Part shown: positions 18,578-27,380 of the stretch, piece by piece | How positions within the stretch are numbered: position 1 is the stretch's first letter | How the letters are laid out: every line of letters begins with the position of its first letter | From: DATAMF01 sp964472565 | GTDB taxonomy: Bacteria > Chloroflexota > Anaerolineae > Aggregatilineales > Aggregatilineaceae | Direction of reading: 5' to 3' | DNA: 64,000 bases | NCBI GenBank assembly: GCA_964472565.1 | Contig: CAYYNB010000007.1 | Coordinates: forward strand, 8,721-72,720 | Translations under genes and position numbers: made by a program | The notes under the pieces: generated by a model | Seen by the model: the letters and a program-made list of their open reading frames with translations, nothing else | The model's database searches: none | What the model was told of the DNA's origin: nothing

Positions 18578-18614
18578 CACCCGCCGAAACAGTGCGAGTA
18601 CAGGAGAACCGGGT

Positions 18615-19880
18615 ATGCGGATTGTGGTTCACGGCGGTCAGGCGCTGCATGGTGTTTTTCGCCCATCGGGAAATAGCAATTCGGCGCTCGCGATGACGGC
18701 AGCGGCGCTGCTGACGGACGCCGAGATTACACTGAAAAATGTGCCAGACACACTCAGCACAGCCATGATGTTCGATGCGGCCCGCGCACTGGGCGCAGAA
18801 GTCGTGCGCGAGGGTGATGTCGTCCGGCTGCGTACAACGGGACTTCAAAAACGCTCACTGGAACATGATTTCACCGAAAGCCAGGTCAGCACCGTCATGT
18901 TTCTGGCCCCCATTTTGGCGCGGCGGCAGCATGCTCGGATCGAAGTCGATTACCCGATCAACCGGTTACATACCCATCTGGCGGCGCTGCGAGATTTGGG
19001 TGTCAACGTTACTATCAGCGGGGACGTGATCGATTTTGAAGCAAGTCCGTGGGAACGGCGTGAGATTACGCTGCTGCAAACAAGCGTGACCGCGACATCT
19101 CTGGTTTGTACGATGGCGGCGAATATGGGGCGCGAAACCGTCATTTATAACGCGGCTTCAGAACCCCATGTGCAGGATTTGCAGCATCTGCTGGTGGCAA
19201 TGGGTGCACGGATTGACGGAATCGGCAGCAATTCGATCACGGTTTATGGCACAGAGCATTTGGGCGGGGCCGAGATACGGCTGTCCCCCGATCACATCGA
19301 AACCGCCAGCATCGCCGCGCTGGGCGCAATTACGCACGGCACACTCACGATTGAAGGCGTTATCCCTGCGCATCTGAGGCTCATTGTCCGCATGTTGGCG
19401 CGGTTGGGCATCAACTTATATCTGAATGGTGAAACGCTGTTCGTCCCCACCCACGATGCCTTTAATGTATCGCAGCGACCTGAGGATCTCGATGTGCCGA
19501 TTGAAACCGCCCCCTGGCCGGGTTTCCCATCGGATTTGATGGCAATGGCGACGGTCATTGCAACACAGGCGCGTGGCACCACGCTGATCCATGAAAAGTT
19601 ATTCGACAACCGGCTGCTCTTTGTCGATAAACTGACGGCGATGGGTGCGCAGATCGTGTTGTGCGATCCGCACCGGGCGCTGGTCGTGGGGCCGTCGAAG
19701 CTGCATGGCGAATATATGGATACACCCGATGTCCGCACCGGATTAGCGCTGTTGGGGGCGGCGTTGGTATCGGATCGATGCGTCACCATTGACAGCGCAG
19801 AATTGATTGATCGCACCTTTGAAAATGTGGTCAGCAAATTGGTGAGTTTAGGCGCACAGATCGAGGTTGTAAATCCGTGA
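18615..19880 (+). CDS. MurA/EPSP-synthase family protein lacking MurA catalytic residues
   Basis: A 421-residue homologue of UDP-N-acetylglucosamine 1-carboxyvinyltransferase, with the two inverse alpha/beta domains recognisable throughout. By eye alignment to E. coli MurA, several catalytic or phosphate-binding residues are missing: Lys22 is Ser (SGNSNSAL, 18-25), Arg91 is Val91, and the Cys115 loop (PGGC-TIG) is about four residues shorter and has no Cys (VDYPINR, 111-117). Domain features such as FPSD, FDNR, DVR and LIDR are kept. The protein should therefore bind a related substrate but may not do the normal enolpyruvyl transfer. AGGAG precedes the ATG at 18615 by 8 bases. It is the first gene of a five-gene cluster with MurF-like, Ddl and C39-like proteins. 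Confidence 0.85.
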   Translation: MRIVVHGGQALHGVFRPSGNSNSALAMTAAALLTDAEITLKNVPDTLSTAMMFDAARALGAEVVREGDVVRLRTTGLQKRSLEHDFTESQVSTVMFLAPILARRQHARIEVDYPINRLHTHLAALRDLGVNVTISGDVIDFEASPWERREITLLQTSVTATSLVCTMAANMGRETVIYNAASEPHVQDLQHLLVAMGARIDGIGSNSITVYGTEHLGGAEIRLSPDHIETASIAALGAITHGTLTIEGVIPAHLRLIVRMLARLGINLYLNGETLFVPTHDAFNVSQRPEDLDVPIETAPWPGFPSDLMAMATVIATQARGTTLIHEKLFDNRLLFVDKLTAMGAQIVLCDPHRALVVGPSKLHGEYMDTPDVRTGLALLGAALVSDRCVTIDSAELIDRTFENVVSKLVSLGAQIEVVNP

Positions 19881-20662
19881 GCGAACCTGTTATCACCCTG
19901 CAAACAATCAGCGGTATTCAAACTGGAGTCGCCTGTATTGGCGAGGGACGTCCGGTGATCGCGCTGCATGGTTGGCAAGGCAGCATCAAAAGTTTCTGGC
20001 CGGTGGCCGAGCGATTGGCTCCGCTGGGCTATGAAGTCCATGTGATCGACCTGCCGGGCTTTGGACAGAGTGAACTGCCGCCGGATGTCTGGTCGGTGGG
20101 CGATTACACCCGCTTTGTGATCGCGTATCTGGATCAGACTGGCCTGGATCGGGTGGCACTGTTGGGGCATTCCTTCGGCGGGCGGATTGGGTTGGTGTTG
20201 GCAGCCGATTACGCGGATCGCGTTAGCAAAATGATCCTGGCCGACAGTGCCGGAATCCGAACCTCGCTGCCGCTCAAAAATCGAATTGCTCTGAGCTTAT
20301 GGCGTATCCTCAACTGGACGCTCGAAACAGCGCATGCACGGGGACTGCGGGACCGGCTGCGAGCGCGGTTCTACCGCCGTTTTGCATCGGAAGACTATCA
20401 GAATGCGGGACCGCTGCGAGACACCTTCCGACAGGTGATTCAGGAAGACCTCGCCCCCTATGCGCAGCGGATCAAAGCGCCTACTGTGTTAATCTGGGGC
20501 GATCAGGATGCGGATACCCCGCTGTGGCAGGGCCGCAAATTGGAACAATTGATCCCCGATGCGGGATTGGTGGTTTTTAAGGGAGCGGGACATTTCGCTT
20601 ACCTGGATCGGTTGAATGATTATATTCGGGTTGTTGATCACTTTTTGAAAAACGGGAGTTAA
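19877..20662 (+). CDS. Alpha/beta hydrolase
   Basis: A 261-residue alpha/beta-fold hydrolase. The nucleophile elbow is GHSFGG (Ser), the oxyanion region is HGWQGS near residue 30, the acid is probably Asp in WGDQDADTP (about 215), and the catalytic His lies in GAGHFAYLD near the C terminus. There is no signal peptide. The GTG start overlaps the stop of the MurA-like gene by 4 bases (GTGA), so translation is coupled. Substrate unknown; location in a wall-precursor-like operon suggests an ester, thioester or amide of a precursor (inference). Confidence 0.85.
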   Translation: MSEPVITLQTISGIQTGVACIGEGRPVIALHGWQGSIKSFWPVAERLAPLGYEVHVIDLPGFGQSELPPDVWSVGDYTRFVIAYLDQTGLDRVALLGHSFGGRIGLVLAADYADRVSKMILADSAGIRTSLPLKNRIALSLWRILNWTLETAHARGLRDRLRARFYRRFASEDYQNAGPLRDTFRQVIQEDLAPYAQRIKAPTVLIWGDQDADTPLWQGRKLEQLIPDAGLVVFKGAGHFAYLDRLNDYIRVVDHFLKNGS

Positions 20663-20669
20663 ACGCCGG

Positions 20670-22301
20670 ATGGCACAAATTCTAACGGTACTCTGGCTGG
20701 TCGGAATATTGCTGCGCATCTGGCGGTTAGCACGTTTTTTCCAGCTCGAAGGTTATCAAAATCGCCGCTATCTGATCTGGTTGGTGGGCAAACCAACCCG
20801 CTATATTATGTGGCGGGCGCTGGTATTTGTAGGGGTAGCGTCGCTGATCACATTTGCCTTAGATCGTGCCGGGGACAGTCACGAATTGTTTTACCTCCTG
20901 ATTTGGAGCATCGCCGGGGTGATCGGCATTTGGCCCGAACCTGTCAAGGAAGTCAAGCAAAAGTTTAAGCTGACACAGCGAGCCGCGCGGCTGCTGATTA
21001 CCGCTTTTGGATTAGCAATCATTGCACAGATTGGCGCGAGTGTGCTGTTTGATGAACTCCTCGCCTCGGCCACAACCGGCACCTTTGCGATTATTACCGG
21101 GGTGGCGCTGCTGGTATACCATATCAGCCCGCTGATTCTGCCCTTCGCCAACCTGATCAATTATCCCATTGAAGCTGCTTTCCGGCGCATGTTCCGCGAA
21201 CGGGCACGGCGAACGCTCCAACAGGCCGGCCCGGTCGTGATCGGCATTACCGGCAGCTTTGGTAAAACCAGTACCAAAGAATATCTCGCGCATATCCTCG
21301 GTTCGCGCTACCGGGTACTGGCAACCCCCAAAAGCTACAACACGCTGATGGGTGTCTGCATTGTGATCAACAATACGCTGAGCAATGACTACAGCTATGA
21401 TTTTTTTATTGCCGAGATGGGCGCGTATGTTGAAGGCGAAATCCGCGATATATGCAAACTGGTTAAACCCACGATCAGCATTGTGACCGCCGTCGGCCCA
21501 CAGCATCTTGAGCGGTTTGGCAGCATCGATACCATTGCCAAAGCTAAATATGAGATTATCGAAGCGCTGCCGCCGGATGGCGTTGGCGTGTTCAACTGGG
21601 ACAACCATTATGTGCGCAGCATGTACGAGCGCGGCTATCCCAACACGCGAATTGGTGTCTCATGGGAAAACGCCGATCATGCGACGCAGCTTCGCATCCT
21701 GGCGAAAAATGTCACTTTCACACCTGAAGGGCTGGCATTTGATGTCGTGGATACCCAAACGAATGAACAGCAGCACTTCCGTACCGCTATCATCGGCTAC
21801 CATAATGTGACGAATATTTTGTTAGCAGCGGCTGTCGCGCGGCACCTGGATATTCCCCTGTCTGAAATTGCGATGCGTGTCGCCACGCTTCAACCCGCCG
21901 AACACCGTTTACAGCGCCGCACTCTGCCCGGTGGAATCACCGTGATTGATGATGCGTACAGCGCGAATCCGGTGGGAGCAAAAAACGCGCTGGATGTGTT
22001 GGCGCTGTATCAGGAAGGACGGCGGGTACTGATCACGCCCGGCATGGTCGAACTCGGATCGATCCAGGATCAGGAAAATCAGAAGCTGGGGCGGTATGCC
22101 GCCACTATTTGCACCGATATTATATTGGTCGGAACCGAACAGACGATTCCGCTCCAAAAAGGAATCCATGAGACGAATTTCTCTCCCGCCCATCTGCACG
22201 TTTTTGATACCCGTGATGATGCGATTGAGTGGTTCCACCGCGAATTAAAAACGGGGGATACGGTTTTGTTTTTGAATGACTTGCCAGATACCTATCTCTA
22301 A
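20670..22301 (+). CDS. Membrane-anchored MurF-like Mur ligase
   Basis: A 543-residue protein. The first ~165 residues hold about four to five hydrophobic segments (1-20, 47-63, 72-88, 107-127, 136-160). From 185 on it is a Mur ligase: P-loop TGSFGKTST (194-202), a central ATPase domain with EMGAY and a His-rich loop (VGPQHLERFGS), and a C-terminal domain with IDDAYSANP, the MurF-type motif. MurF normally adds D-Ala-D-Ala to UDP-MurNAc-tripeptide in the cytosol. The typical MurF N-terminal UDP-binding domain is replaced by the membrane region, so the acceptor may be lipid-linked or membrane-bound (inference). It lies 7 bases after the hydrolase and 31 bases before Ddl, a usual MurF partner. 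Confidence 0.88.
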   Translation: MAQILTVLWLVGILLRIWRLARFFQLEGYQNRRYLIWLVGKPTRYIMWRALVFVGVASLITFALDRAGDSHELFYLLIWSIAGVIGIWPEPVKEVKQKFKLTQRAARLLITAFGLAIIAQIGASVLFDELLASATTGTFAIITGVALLVYHISPLILPFANLINYPIEAAFRRMFRERARRTLQQAGPVVIGITGSFGKTSTKEYLAHILGSRYRVLATPKSYNTLMGVCIVINNTLSNDYSYDFFIAEMGAYVEGEIRDICKLVKPTISIVTAVGPQHLERFGSIDTIAKAKYEIIEALPPDGVGVFNWDNHYVRSMYERGYPNTRIGVSWENADHATQLRILAKNVTFTPEGLAFDVVDTQTNEQQHFRTAIIGYHNVTNILLAAAVARHLDIPLSEIAMRVATLQPAEHRLQRRTLPGGITVIDDAYSANPVGAKNALDVLALYQEGRRVLITPGMVELGSIQDQENQKLGRYAATICTDIILVGTEQTIPLQKGIHETNFSPAHLHVFDTRDDAIEWFHRELKTGDTVLFLNDLPDTYL

Positions 22302-22332
22302 GGACTGGCCGCACACGAAGAAGGATTTAGCT

Positions 22333-23547
22333 ATGAGCAGCGTAACAGGCAAACGAACGGTTGGCGTTCTTTTTGGCAGCCGCACAGTAGAACATGATGT
22401 GTCAGTCGTGACGGCTCAACAGGTGATGCAGGCGATGCGGCCTGACAAGTATAACGTCGTGCCGATTTATATCACGCGCGAGGGGCGTTGGATTACCGGA
22501 GCAGGTCTGCGCGAACTGAAAATTTTTGAGGGCGATAACATCACCGAAATGATGGGGATGAAAGATGCGATTATTTCGCCCAGCACCAACCATCACGGTT
22601 TGATCTCGCCGCCCGTGAAGGGTCTATTCGGGCGCACACGCGTACTGAAGCTCGATGTCGTCTTCCCAGCACTGCATGGCTCACATGGCGAAGATGGCAC
22701 GATGCAGGGCCTACTCGAACTGGCCGATATTCCGTATGTGGGCGCGGGCGTGATGTCCTCTGCCGTGATTCGTGACAAGGTGATGCTCAAAGCCGTGTTG
22801 TCGCACTATGGGATTCCAGTGGTCAAGCATATTGGATTCACCCGCCCGGAATGGGTGAGCAATAGCAAGCCGATTCTGGATCGGATCGCCAGTGAAATCG
22901 GCTATCCGATCATGGTCAAACCGGCGTCGCTGGGTTCCAGTATTGGCGTGGCGCGGGCGAATAATGCTGAAGAAGCGCAAAACTATATCAACATTGCCGC
23001 GAACTTTGACCGCCGTCTGCTGGTCGAGCAGGCCTTAGAGAATTTTATCGAAATTAACTGCGCGCTGCTGGGCTACAATACTCTCCGCGCATCGGTGTTG
23101 GAGCAGCCCGTCACCTGGCAGGAATTTCTGACTTACGAAGAAAAGTATATGCGCAGCGAAGGACCGGCGGGCATGAAAGGTGCCGAGCGAAAAATCCCCG
23201 CGCCGATTTCTGACGACCTGACCAAACGCATCAAACAGATGGCGATTGAGGCGTTCCAATACCTGGATGGGCGCGGAACGGCCCGTGTAGACTTTTTGGT
23301 TCGGGGCGATGAAGTATTTCTCAACGAGATCAACACGATTCCCGGCTCACTGGCTTTCTACCTGTGGCAGGAAGAAGGTTTGTCACCATCGGACGTGGTT
23401 GATGAGTTGATCCGGCTGGCTTTTGAAGCGCACGCCGAAAAACGGAAGACCGTTTACAACTACAAAACCGGGCTGATCTCGCACGCAGCGGCGCGCGGTT
23501 TGAAGGGAATGAAAGGTGTGAAAGGCCCAGGAGGGTTAAAAGGATAA
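22333..23547 (+). CDS. ddl: D-alanine--D-alanine ligase family protein
   Basis: A 404-residue ATP-grasp ligase with the Ddl signature regions: LFGSRTVEHDVSVVTA near the N terminus, HGSHGEDGTMQG (the HGxxGEDG loop), the ATP-grasp KPASLGSSIGVARA region, and NEINTIPG near the C terminus. It makes the D-Ala-D-Ala (or a related D-amino acid) dipeptide that a MurF-type ligase attaches. The ATG at 22333 is preceded by GAAGAAGGA; the longer frame from 22276 overlaps the preceding gene and is not used. A Gly/Lys-rich tail (GLKGMKGVKGPGGLKG) beyond the normal Ddl end is unusual and could bind a negatively charged surface. The stop overlaps the next start by one base. Confidence 0.9.
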   Translation: MSSVTGKRTVGVLFGSRTVEHDVSVVTAQQVMQAMRPDKYNVVPIYITREGRWITGAGLRELKIFEGDNITEMMGMKDAIISPSTNHHGLISPPVKGLFGRTRVLKLDVVFPALHGSHGEDGTMQGLLELADIPYVGAGVMSSAVIRDKVMLKAVLSHYGIPVVKHIGFTRPEWVSNSKPILDRIASEIGYPIMVKPASLGSSIGVARANNAEEAQNYINIAANFDRRLLVEQALENFIEINCALLGYNTLRASVLEQPVTWQEFLTYEEKYMRSEGPAGMKGAERKIPAPISDDLTKRIKQMAIEAFQYLDGRGTARVDFLVRGDEVFLNEINTIPGSLAFYLWQEEGLSPSDVVDELIRLAFEAHAEKRKTVYNYKTGLISHAAARGLKGMKGVKGPGGLKG

Positions 23548-24338
23548 TGAGTCGGGCGGCGCGGCTTAAATCGGCTTTACATCCCTGGCTGGACCCGCTG
23601 TTCAGTTGGCCTGATCACGGGCTGGCGCGGCGTGCTCTGGCGAAATTACCCGATGGAGAATACCGCGCCGAGGTTGAAGTTCCCTACTATTCCCAGTTTG
23701 CCAGCCCGGATCGGATCAATGATTATATCCATCACGGTTATGATGGAGCATCCGATCCGAACTGGCGCACATTCGGGGCTGAAAGTCCCGATGATTATGC
23801 TTTCTGGTCGCACCGGGTATGCGCTCTGGCTTGTATCAAAATGGCGGCAGAAGCCTTTCACCCACAAGTCCGGCCTACCCTATGGGAACTCGTCCAGAAA
23901 GGGTTAGCCGTCAAGGGATACACCGTGCGTGATGAGCATGGAAACTGGCTGGATGAAGGCTGGTACTATCATGCACAGGCGCATCTGGCAAAACAGTATG
24001 GCTTGCAGGCAGCAGGCCGGAGTTATATTTCGCCCTTGCGGATATGTCAGGATATTTTAGATCGGGCACTGGTAGGCGCGTCGGTAACGCCTGAAATTGG
24101 TGAGCGTGAAATCAGTGGGAAGCGCTACGGTGGGCATATGGTGCTGGTGTACGGATTCCGCTGGAAAGACCGTCGCCCGACGCACTATCTGCTGCATAAT
24201 CCATCGGGTCGTTTTACCGAATTACAGGCGGGTGCAGCTATCGACGCCGTGCGTTTTAACCGCTGTTTCGCCCATCGCGCGATCATGTTAAAGGGAAATA
24301 AAGGGACCATTCATGATACGATCCCTTCCAGGCGATAA
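23547..24338 (+). CDS. C39-like cysteine peptidase family protein
   Basis: A 263-residue protein with a C39/papain-like arrangement: Gln50 (PYYSQF), Cys92 (RVCALAC), His197 (GGHMVLVYGF) and Asn218 (LHNPSGR). The spacing fits the peptidase_C39_2 family. No signal peptide or membrane span is seen, so it would be cytosolic unless exported by an unknown route. Translation is coupled to ddl (TAATG overlap). In this cluster it could hydrolyse or transfer a peptide bond of the product made by the MurF-like and Ddl proteins, or be an immunity/maturation enzyme; this is inference. It ends 3 bases from the convergent response-regulator gene. Confidence 0.75.
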   Translation: MSRAARLKSALHPWLDPLFSWPDHGLARRALAKLPDGEYRAEVEVPYYSQFASPDRINDYIHHGYDGASDPNWRTFGAESPDDYAFWSHRVCALACIKMAAEAFHPQVRPTLWELVQKGLAVKGYTVRDEHGNWLDEGWYYHAQAHLAKQYGLQAAGRSYISPLRICQDILDRALVGASVTPEIGEREISGKRYGGHMVLVYGFRWKDRRPTHYLLHNPSGRFTELQAGAAIDAVRFNRCFAHRAIMLKGNKGTIHDTIPSRR

Positions 24339-24341
24339 TAG

Positions 24342-25037
24342 CTATTTTCCGACAAACCGGTAGCCGATGCCGTACTCATTCTGGATATAGGTAGGGTTTT
24401 TGGCATCGGGTTCTATTTTACGGCGCAGATGCGACACGTAAATGCGCGGATAGTGATGCTCGGTATTGTACTCATAGCCCCACACCTGTTCGAGCAGTTG
24501 GGTGAAGGTCAACACCTGTCCTTTGTGCCGGACAAAAGTTGCCAGCAGCTTAAATTCGGTGGGCGTCAGGCGAATTTCCTGGTTCGCGACTTTCACCCGG
24601 CGAGCTTCCACATCGACTAACAGGAAATCATCACTATAGCGGATACTTTGTTGTGTATTTTCGTCTCCCATAGTCGAGCGGCGAAGCAATGCATTAATAC
24701 GTGCATGAAATTCCAGATTGCGCAGCGGTTTGATCAAATACTCATCGGCACCCAAATTTAACCCTTCAGCCATCTCTTCTTCGGTGATGGCGTGCGCTGT
24801 CATAATCAGAATGGGTACTACCGAGAGTTCACGAATGCGCTGGCACACCGTCATGCCATCCATGCCTGGCAGAGCAACATCCAACACCACGAGTTGTGGG
24901 CGAGTTTCGTGGAACAGGCGCAAACCATCTAACCCGTTTGTGGCGGTATAGACATCAAAACCGTGACGCTTGAGATCTAACTGGAGTAGACGATTCATCT
25001 CCACATCGTCTTCAACAATCAGTACTTTGGTAGACAT
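24342..25037 (-). CDS. OmpR/PhoB-family response regulator (orphan)
   Basis: A 231-residue two-component regulator. Receiver domain 1-115: acidic pocket E9-D10-D11, phospho-acceptor D53 (VVLDVALPG) and the conserved Lys in LIKPLRN. The C-terminal winged helix (about 130-230) has the OmpR/KdpE-type motif TPTEFKLLATFVRHKGQVLT and YVSHLRRKIEPD. No histidine kinase is next to it, so its partner lies elsewhere. It could control the divergent glycosyltransferase gene that starts 215 bases away, but no direct-repeat binding site was recognised. Confidence 0.93.
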   Translation of the reverse strand: MSTKVLIVEDDVEMNRLLQLDLKRHGFDVYTATNGLDGLRLFHETRPQLVVLDVALPGMDGMTVCQRIRELSVVPILIMTAHAITEEEMAEGLNLGADEYLIKPLRNLEFHARINALLRRSTMGDENTQQSIRYSDDFLLVDVEARRVKVANQEIRLTPTEFKLLATFVRHKGQVLTFTQLLEQVWGYEYNTEHHYPRIYVSHLRRKIEPDAKNPTYIQNEYGIGYRFVGK

Positions 25038-25199
25038 AATATAAGTCCCATCTAATGACCGGCGGGGTGATCATTCCAATTTTACAGGAAAATTTGTTTT
25101 ATTGCTGCGATTTCTGGATGAAACCGCCTACTGGCCTACGCCGACCTTGCCAACCCCTCTGGGTTTTGATATGCTAGTCCTAATTTCATTGACTCTGTC

Positions 25200-25238
25200 C
25201 CCCGTTTTAGCTGTATGCTATAAAAAGCGGGGTTTTTT
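25200..25238 (+). terminator. Intrinsic terminator or leader attenuator before the glycosyltransferase gene
   Basis: CCCCG-TTTT pairs with AAAA-G-CGGGG (one bulged base, loop about 13), followed by TTTTTT at 25233-25238. No plus-strand gene lies between 24338 and this point, so it ends a short leader or a small RNA, or attenuates the glycosyltransferase gene 15 bases downstream. Confidence 0.55.
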
Positions 25239-25252
25239 CTGAAGAGGCGCAT

Positions 25253-26815
25253 GTGCCATACCGCTCGGTAGGAAATCGACGAAACAGTGTGCAGTTCGGC
25301 GTGGGACGGTCCATTTGGATCGGGACCCAACCCGCTGCTATCCCTGAACGTCTACTCGATATGATTCCCGGCGGGTTGGTTTGGCTGGGAATGGCAGTCG
25401 TCATCGTTGCCGCTTATTACGCGCCGCTGGCGCTGATCGTAGCCGTCGCGTTGTTAGCGACTTATTCTGCTGTCCGTTTTATGTTTGCCGGTATCGCCAA
25501 TCTGTGGGGCCTCCGCTTGATCCGCCAATGGGAGCAAAAAGATTGGCAAGCCGAATATGCGCGTTTAGCGACCAGCGACAGCTTGCCGCTGGATGATGTG
25601 CATCATGTCATCATCATCCCCAACTACAAAGAAGATGTCGAGACGCTGCGCCGGACGCTGGATCACCTGGCGGAACAATGCTGCGCCGCGCATTCGATCA
25701 ATATCGTGTTGGCGATGGAAGTGGGCGAGCAGGGCGCGCTGCAAAAAGGCGCACGGCTTCAGACCGAATATGCGGGGCGGTTTGAGAACATCTTTGTAGC
25801 GACTCATCCGAAGGGGCTTTCGGGCGAAATGCAGTGCAAATCGGCCAATCAAGCCTGGGCAACCCGGTGGGCCAAGCGCACGATGGTAGACGAGATGGGG
25901 TATAACATTAACCATCTGATCGTCACCTCAATGGACTCCGATACGCTGTGGCATCCCCAATATTTTGAAGCGTTGCGCGTACTCTTCGCCGTTCATCCGC
26001 GCCGCTACACGATGTTCTGGCAGGCTCCTATTCGCTATCATGGCAATGTGTGGGAAATCAACCCGCTGATGCGCATTCTGCATGCCTATTCATCCGCATG
26101 GGAACTCGCCTATCTGGCGGCTCCCTGGTGGATGGCACTGCCGATGTCATCTTATTCGATGAGTATGCGGCTGCTGGACAGCGCCGGATATTGGGACACG
26201 GATGTGATCGCGGATGAGTGGCACATGTATATTAAGTCCTACTTCCAGCGTGACGGAGATGTAGGCTTGCAACCGATCCTGCTGCCTTTCTACGCTAATG
26301 CGACAACAGGCAATAGCGTCTGGAAGGCGGTCAAAGAGCGCTATCTTCAAACGCTGCGCCATTCGTGGGGGGCCAAAGAGATCGGTTACACCATTGCGCA
26401 GATGAACGAGAATCCCCAAATTCCATTCTGGAGCGCATTTAATCTGCTGTTCCGGGTGGCACACGACAATCTGTTAGCCGGGGTTGGCTGGGTGGTCATG
26501 ATGTTTGGGGCACAGTTCCCTATGATGATGCATCCCGATGTTGTGCGGGATAATATGATGTCGCCGCCATTTCTCCTGATGCAGTTCTCAGTGACGATGG
26601 TGACGGTCTTAACGATTGTATTCTGGATTTTGGATTTACGGATTCGTCCGACCCGGCCCACCCCCTGGACATGGAAAGAGCGGCTGTACGAACTCGCCAG
26701 CCTGCCGATGTTAACCGTGATCACGCTCTTGTGCGTAGCACTGCCAGTGCTGCACGGACAAACACGGCTGATGCTCGGCAACCCTATCCAATTTCGGGTG
26801 GCGGCCAAACGATAA
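25253..26815 (+). CDS. Membrane family 2-like glycosyltransferase
   Basis: About 520 residues. Two adjacent hydrophobic segments (about 38-85) precede a GT-A domain with IIPNYKED (nucleotide-binding start), a DxD-like TSMDSDTLW motif and a late ADEWHMYIK region that occupies the position of the ED/QxxRW acceptor-site motifs of processive enzymes. Four or more membrane segments follow from about 405 to the end. This layout resembles cell-surface polysaccharide or glycolipid synthases. The GTG at 25253 follows GAAGAGG; an ATG at 25361 just before the first membrane span is an alternative start. Substrate cannot be deduced. A hairpin with a T-run sits right after the stop. Confidence 0.78.
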   Translation: MPYRSVGNRRNSVQFGVGRSIWIGTQPAAIPERLLDMIPGGLVWLGMAVVIVAAYYAPLALIVAVALLATYSAVRFMFAGIANLWGLRLIRQWEQKDWQAEYARLATSDSLPLDDVHHVIIIPNYKEDVETLRRTLDHLAEQCCAAHSINIVLAMEVGEQGALQKGARLQTEYAGRFENIFVATHPKGLSGEMQCKSANQAWATRWAKRTMVDEMGYNINHLIVTSMDSDTLWHPQYFEALRVLFAVHPRRYTMFWQAPIRYHGNVWEINPLMRILHAYSSAWELAYLAAPWWMALPMSSYSMSMRLLDSAGYWDTDVIADEWHMYIKSYFQRDGDVGLQPILLPFYANATTGNSVWKAVKERYLQTLRHSWGAKEIGYTIAQMNENPQIPFWSAFNLLFRVAHDNLLAGVGWVVMMFGAQFPMMMHPDVVRDNMMSPPFLLMQFSVTMVTVLTIVFWILDLRIRPTRPTPWTWKERLYELASLPMLTVITLLCVALPVLHGQTRLMLGNPIQFRVAAKR

Positions 26816-26820
26816 ACCGG

Positions 26821-26849
26821 AAAGCGCGGCAAACCAAGTCGCGCTTTTT
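26821..26849 (+). terminator. Rho-independent terminator of the glycosyltransferase gene
   Basis: Stem AAAGCGCG / CGCGCTTT (26821-26828, 26840-26847) with an 11-base loop and T-run to 26849. It starts 6 bases after the stop and overlaps the end of the convergent DUF123 gene by two bases. Confidence 0.8.
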
Positions 26850-27288
26850 ATTTCGGCTCATACACAAGGGGCTGATCAAGCACCTGCCAAACCTGCTCGA
26901 TCAAGGGTGCGGGGATGTAAAAAAGGTGTGCCAGACAGTCACAGTCAGAAGAGCCAAAACCGGGGATAGGACGAGTAATGCCCGGCGTTTGAGCTAAAGC
27001 CTCGGCCCAGGTGCATTCCAGGCGTAAGCTGGATGTGTCGTACCAAACGCTGTCCACAACGGCTGTCGTGGTAAGCGCGTCAATATGCCAGCGCAGCGTT
27101 TTGTCCTGGCGCAAATGTCGCCCAACGCGTGCCCGCAAACCGCCCGGCCCTTGCGCGCTGCCCACATAAGCGTATAGACCGCCGGAAAGCCTGAATTCTC
27201 CGAGTCTGCCAACGGTAACAGTTTGGGATTGCGCCAACCGCAGCAGCAAAATATAAGTTCCCGGCACAGTAGGTATTATTTCTCGCAT
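26848..27288 (-). CDS. DUF123-family GIY-YIG nuclease-like protein
   Basis: A 146-residue protein of the DUF123/GIY-YIG-like family. Signature parts are PGTYILLLRL, VGRLGEFRLSGGLYAYVGSA, GGLRARVGRHLR and RWHIDAL, with a late SDCDCLAHLF segment. Relatives in archaea are fused to endonuclease III; the stand-alone bacterial proteins have no established function. The catalytic Tyr/Arg of GIY-YIG nucleases appear kept (LYAYVGSA and LRARVGRH), so nuclease activity is possible. It is transcribed convergently with the glycosyltransferase and divergently from the aldolase gene. Confidence 0.8.
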   Translation of the reverse strand: MREIIPTVPGTYILLLRLAQSQTVTVGRLGEFRLSGGLYAYVGSAQGPGGLRARVGRHLRQDKTLRWHIDALTTTAVVDSVWYDTSSLRLECTWAEALAQTPGITRPIPGFGSSDCDCLAHLFYIPAPLIEQVWQVLDQPLVYEPK

Positions 27289-27380
27289 TCCTTCACCAGC
27301 GTGTTATGATCGCTCAAGAAACAACAGCTATTCTACCCTATCGCAGTTATTCGCCGTTCAGAATAGTGAGGAGCAACCCA

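Noticed and set aside
18474..18614. N-terminal extension of the MurA-like protein
   Set aside because: It contains the TTGGAC/TATAAT promoter and is not MurA-like; AGGAG marks the start at 18615.
20489..22314. Minus-strand frames opposite the MurF-like gene
   Set aside because: Antisense shadows without ribosome sites; the plus strand encodes conserved Mur ligase motifs.
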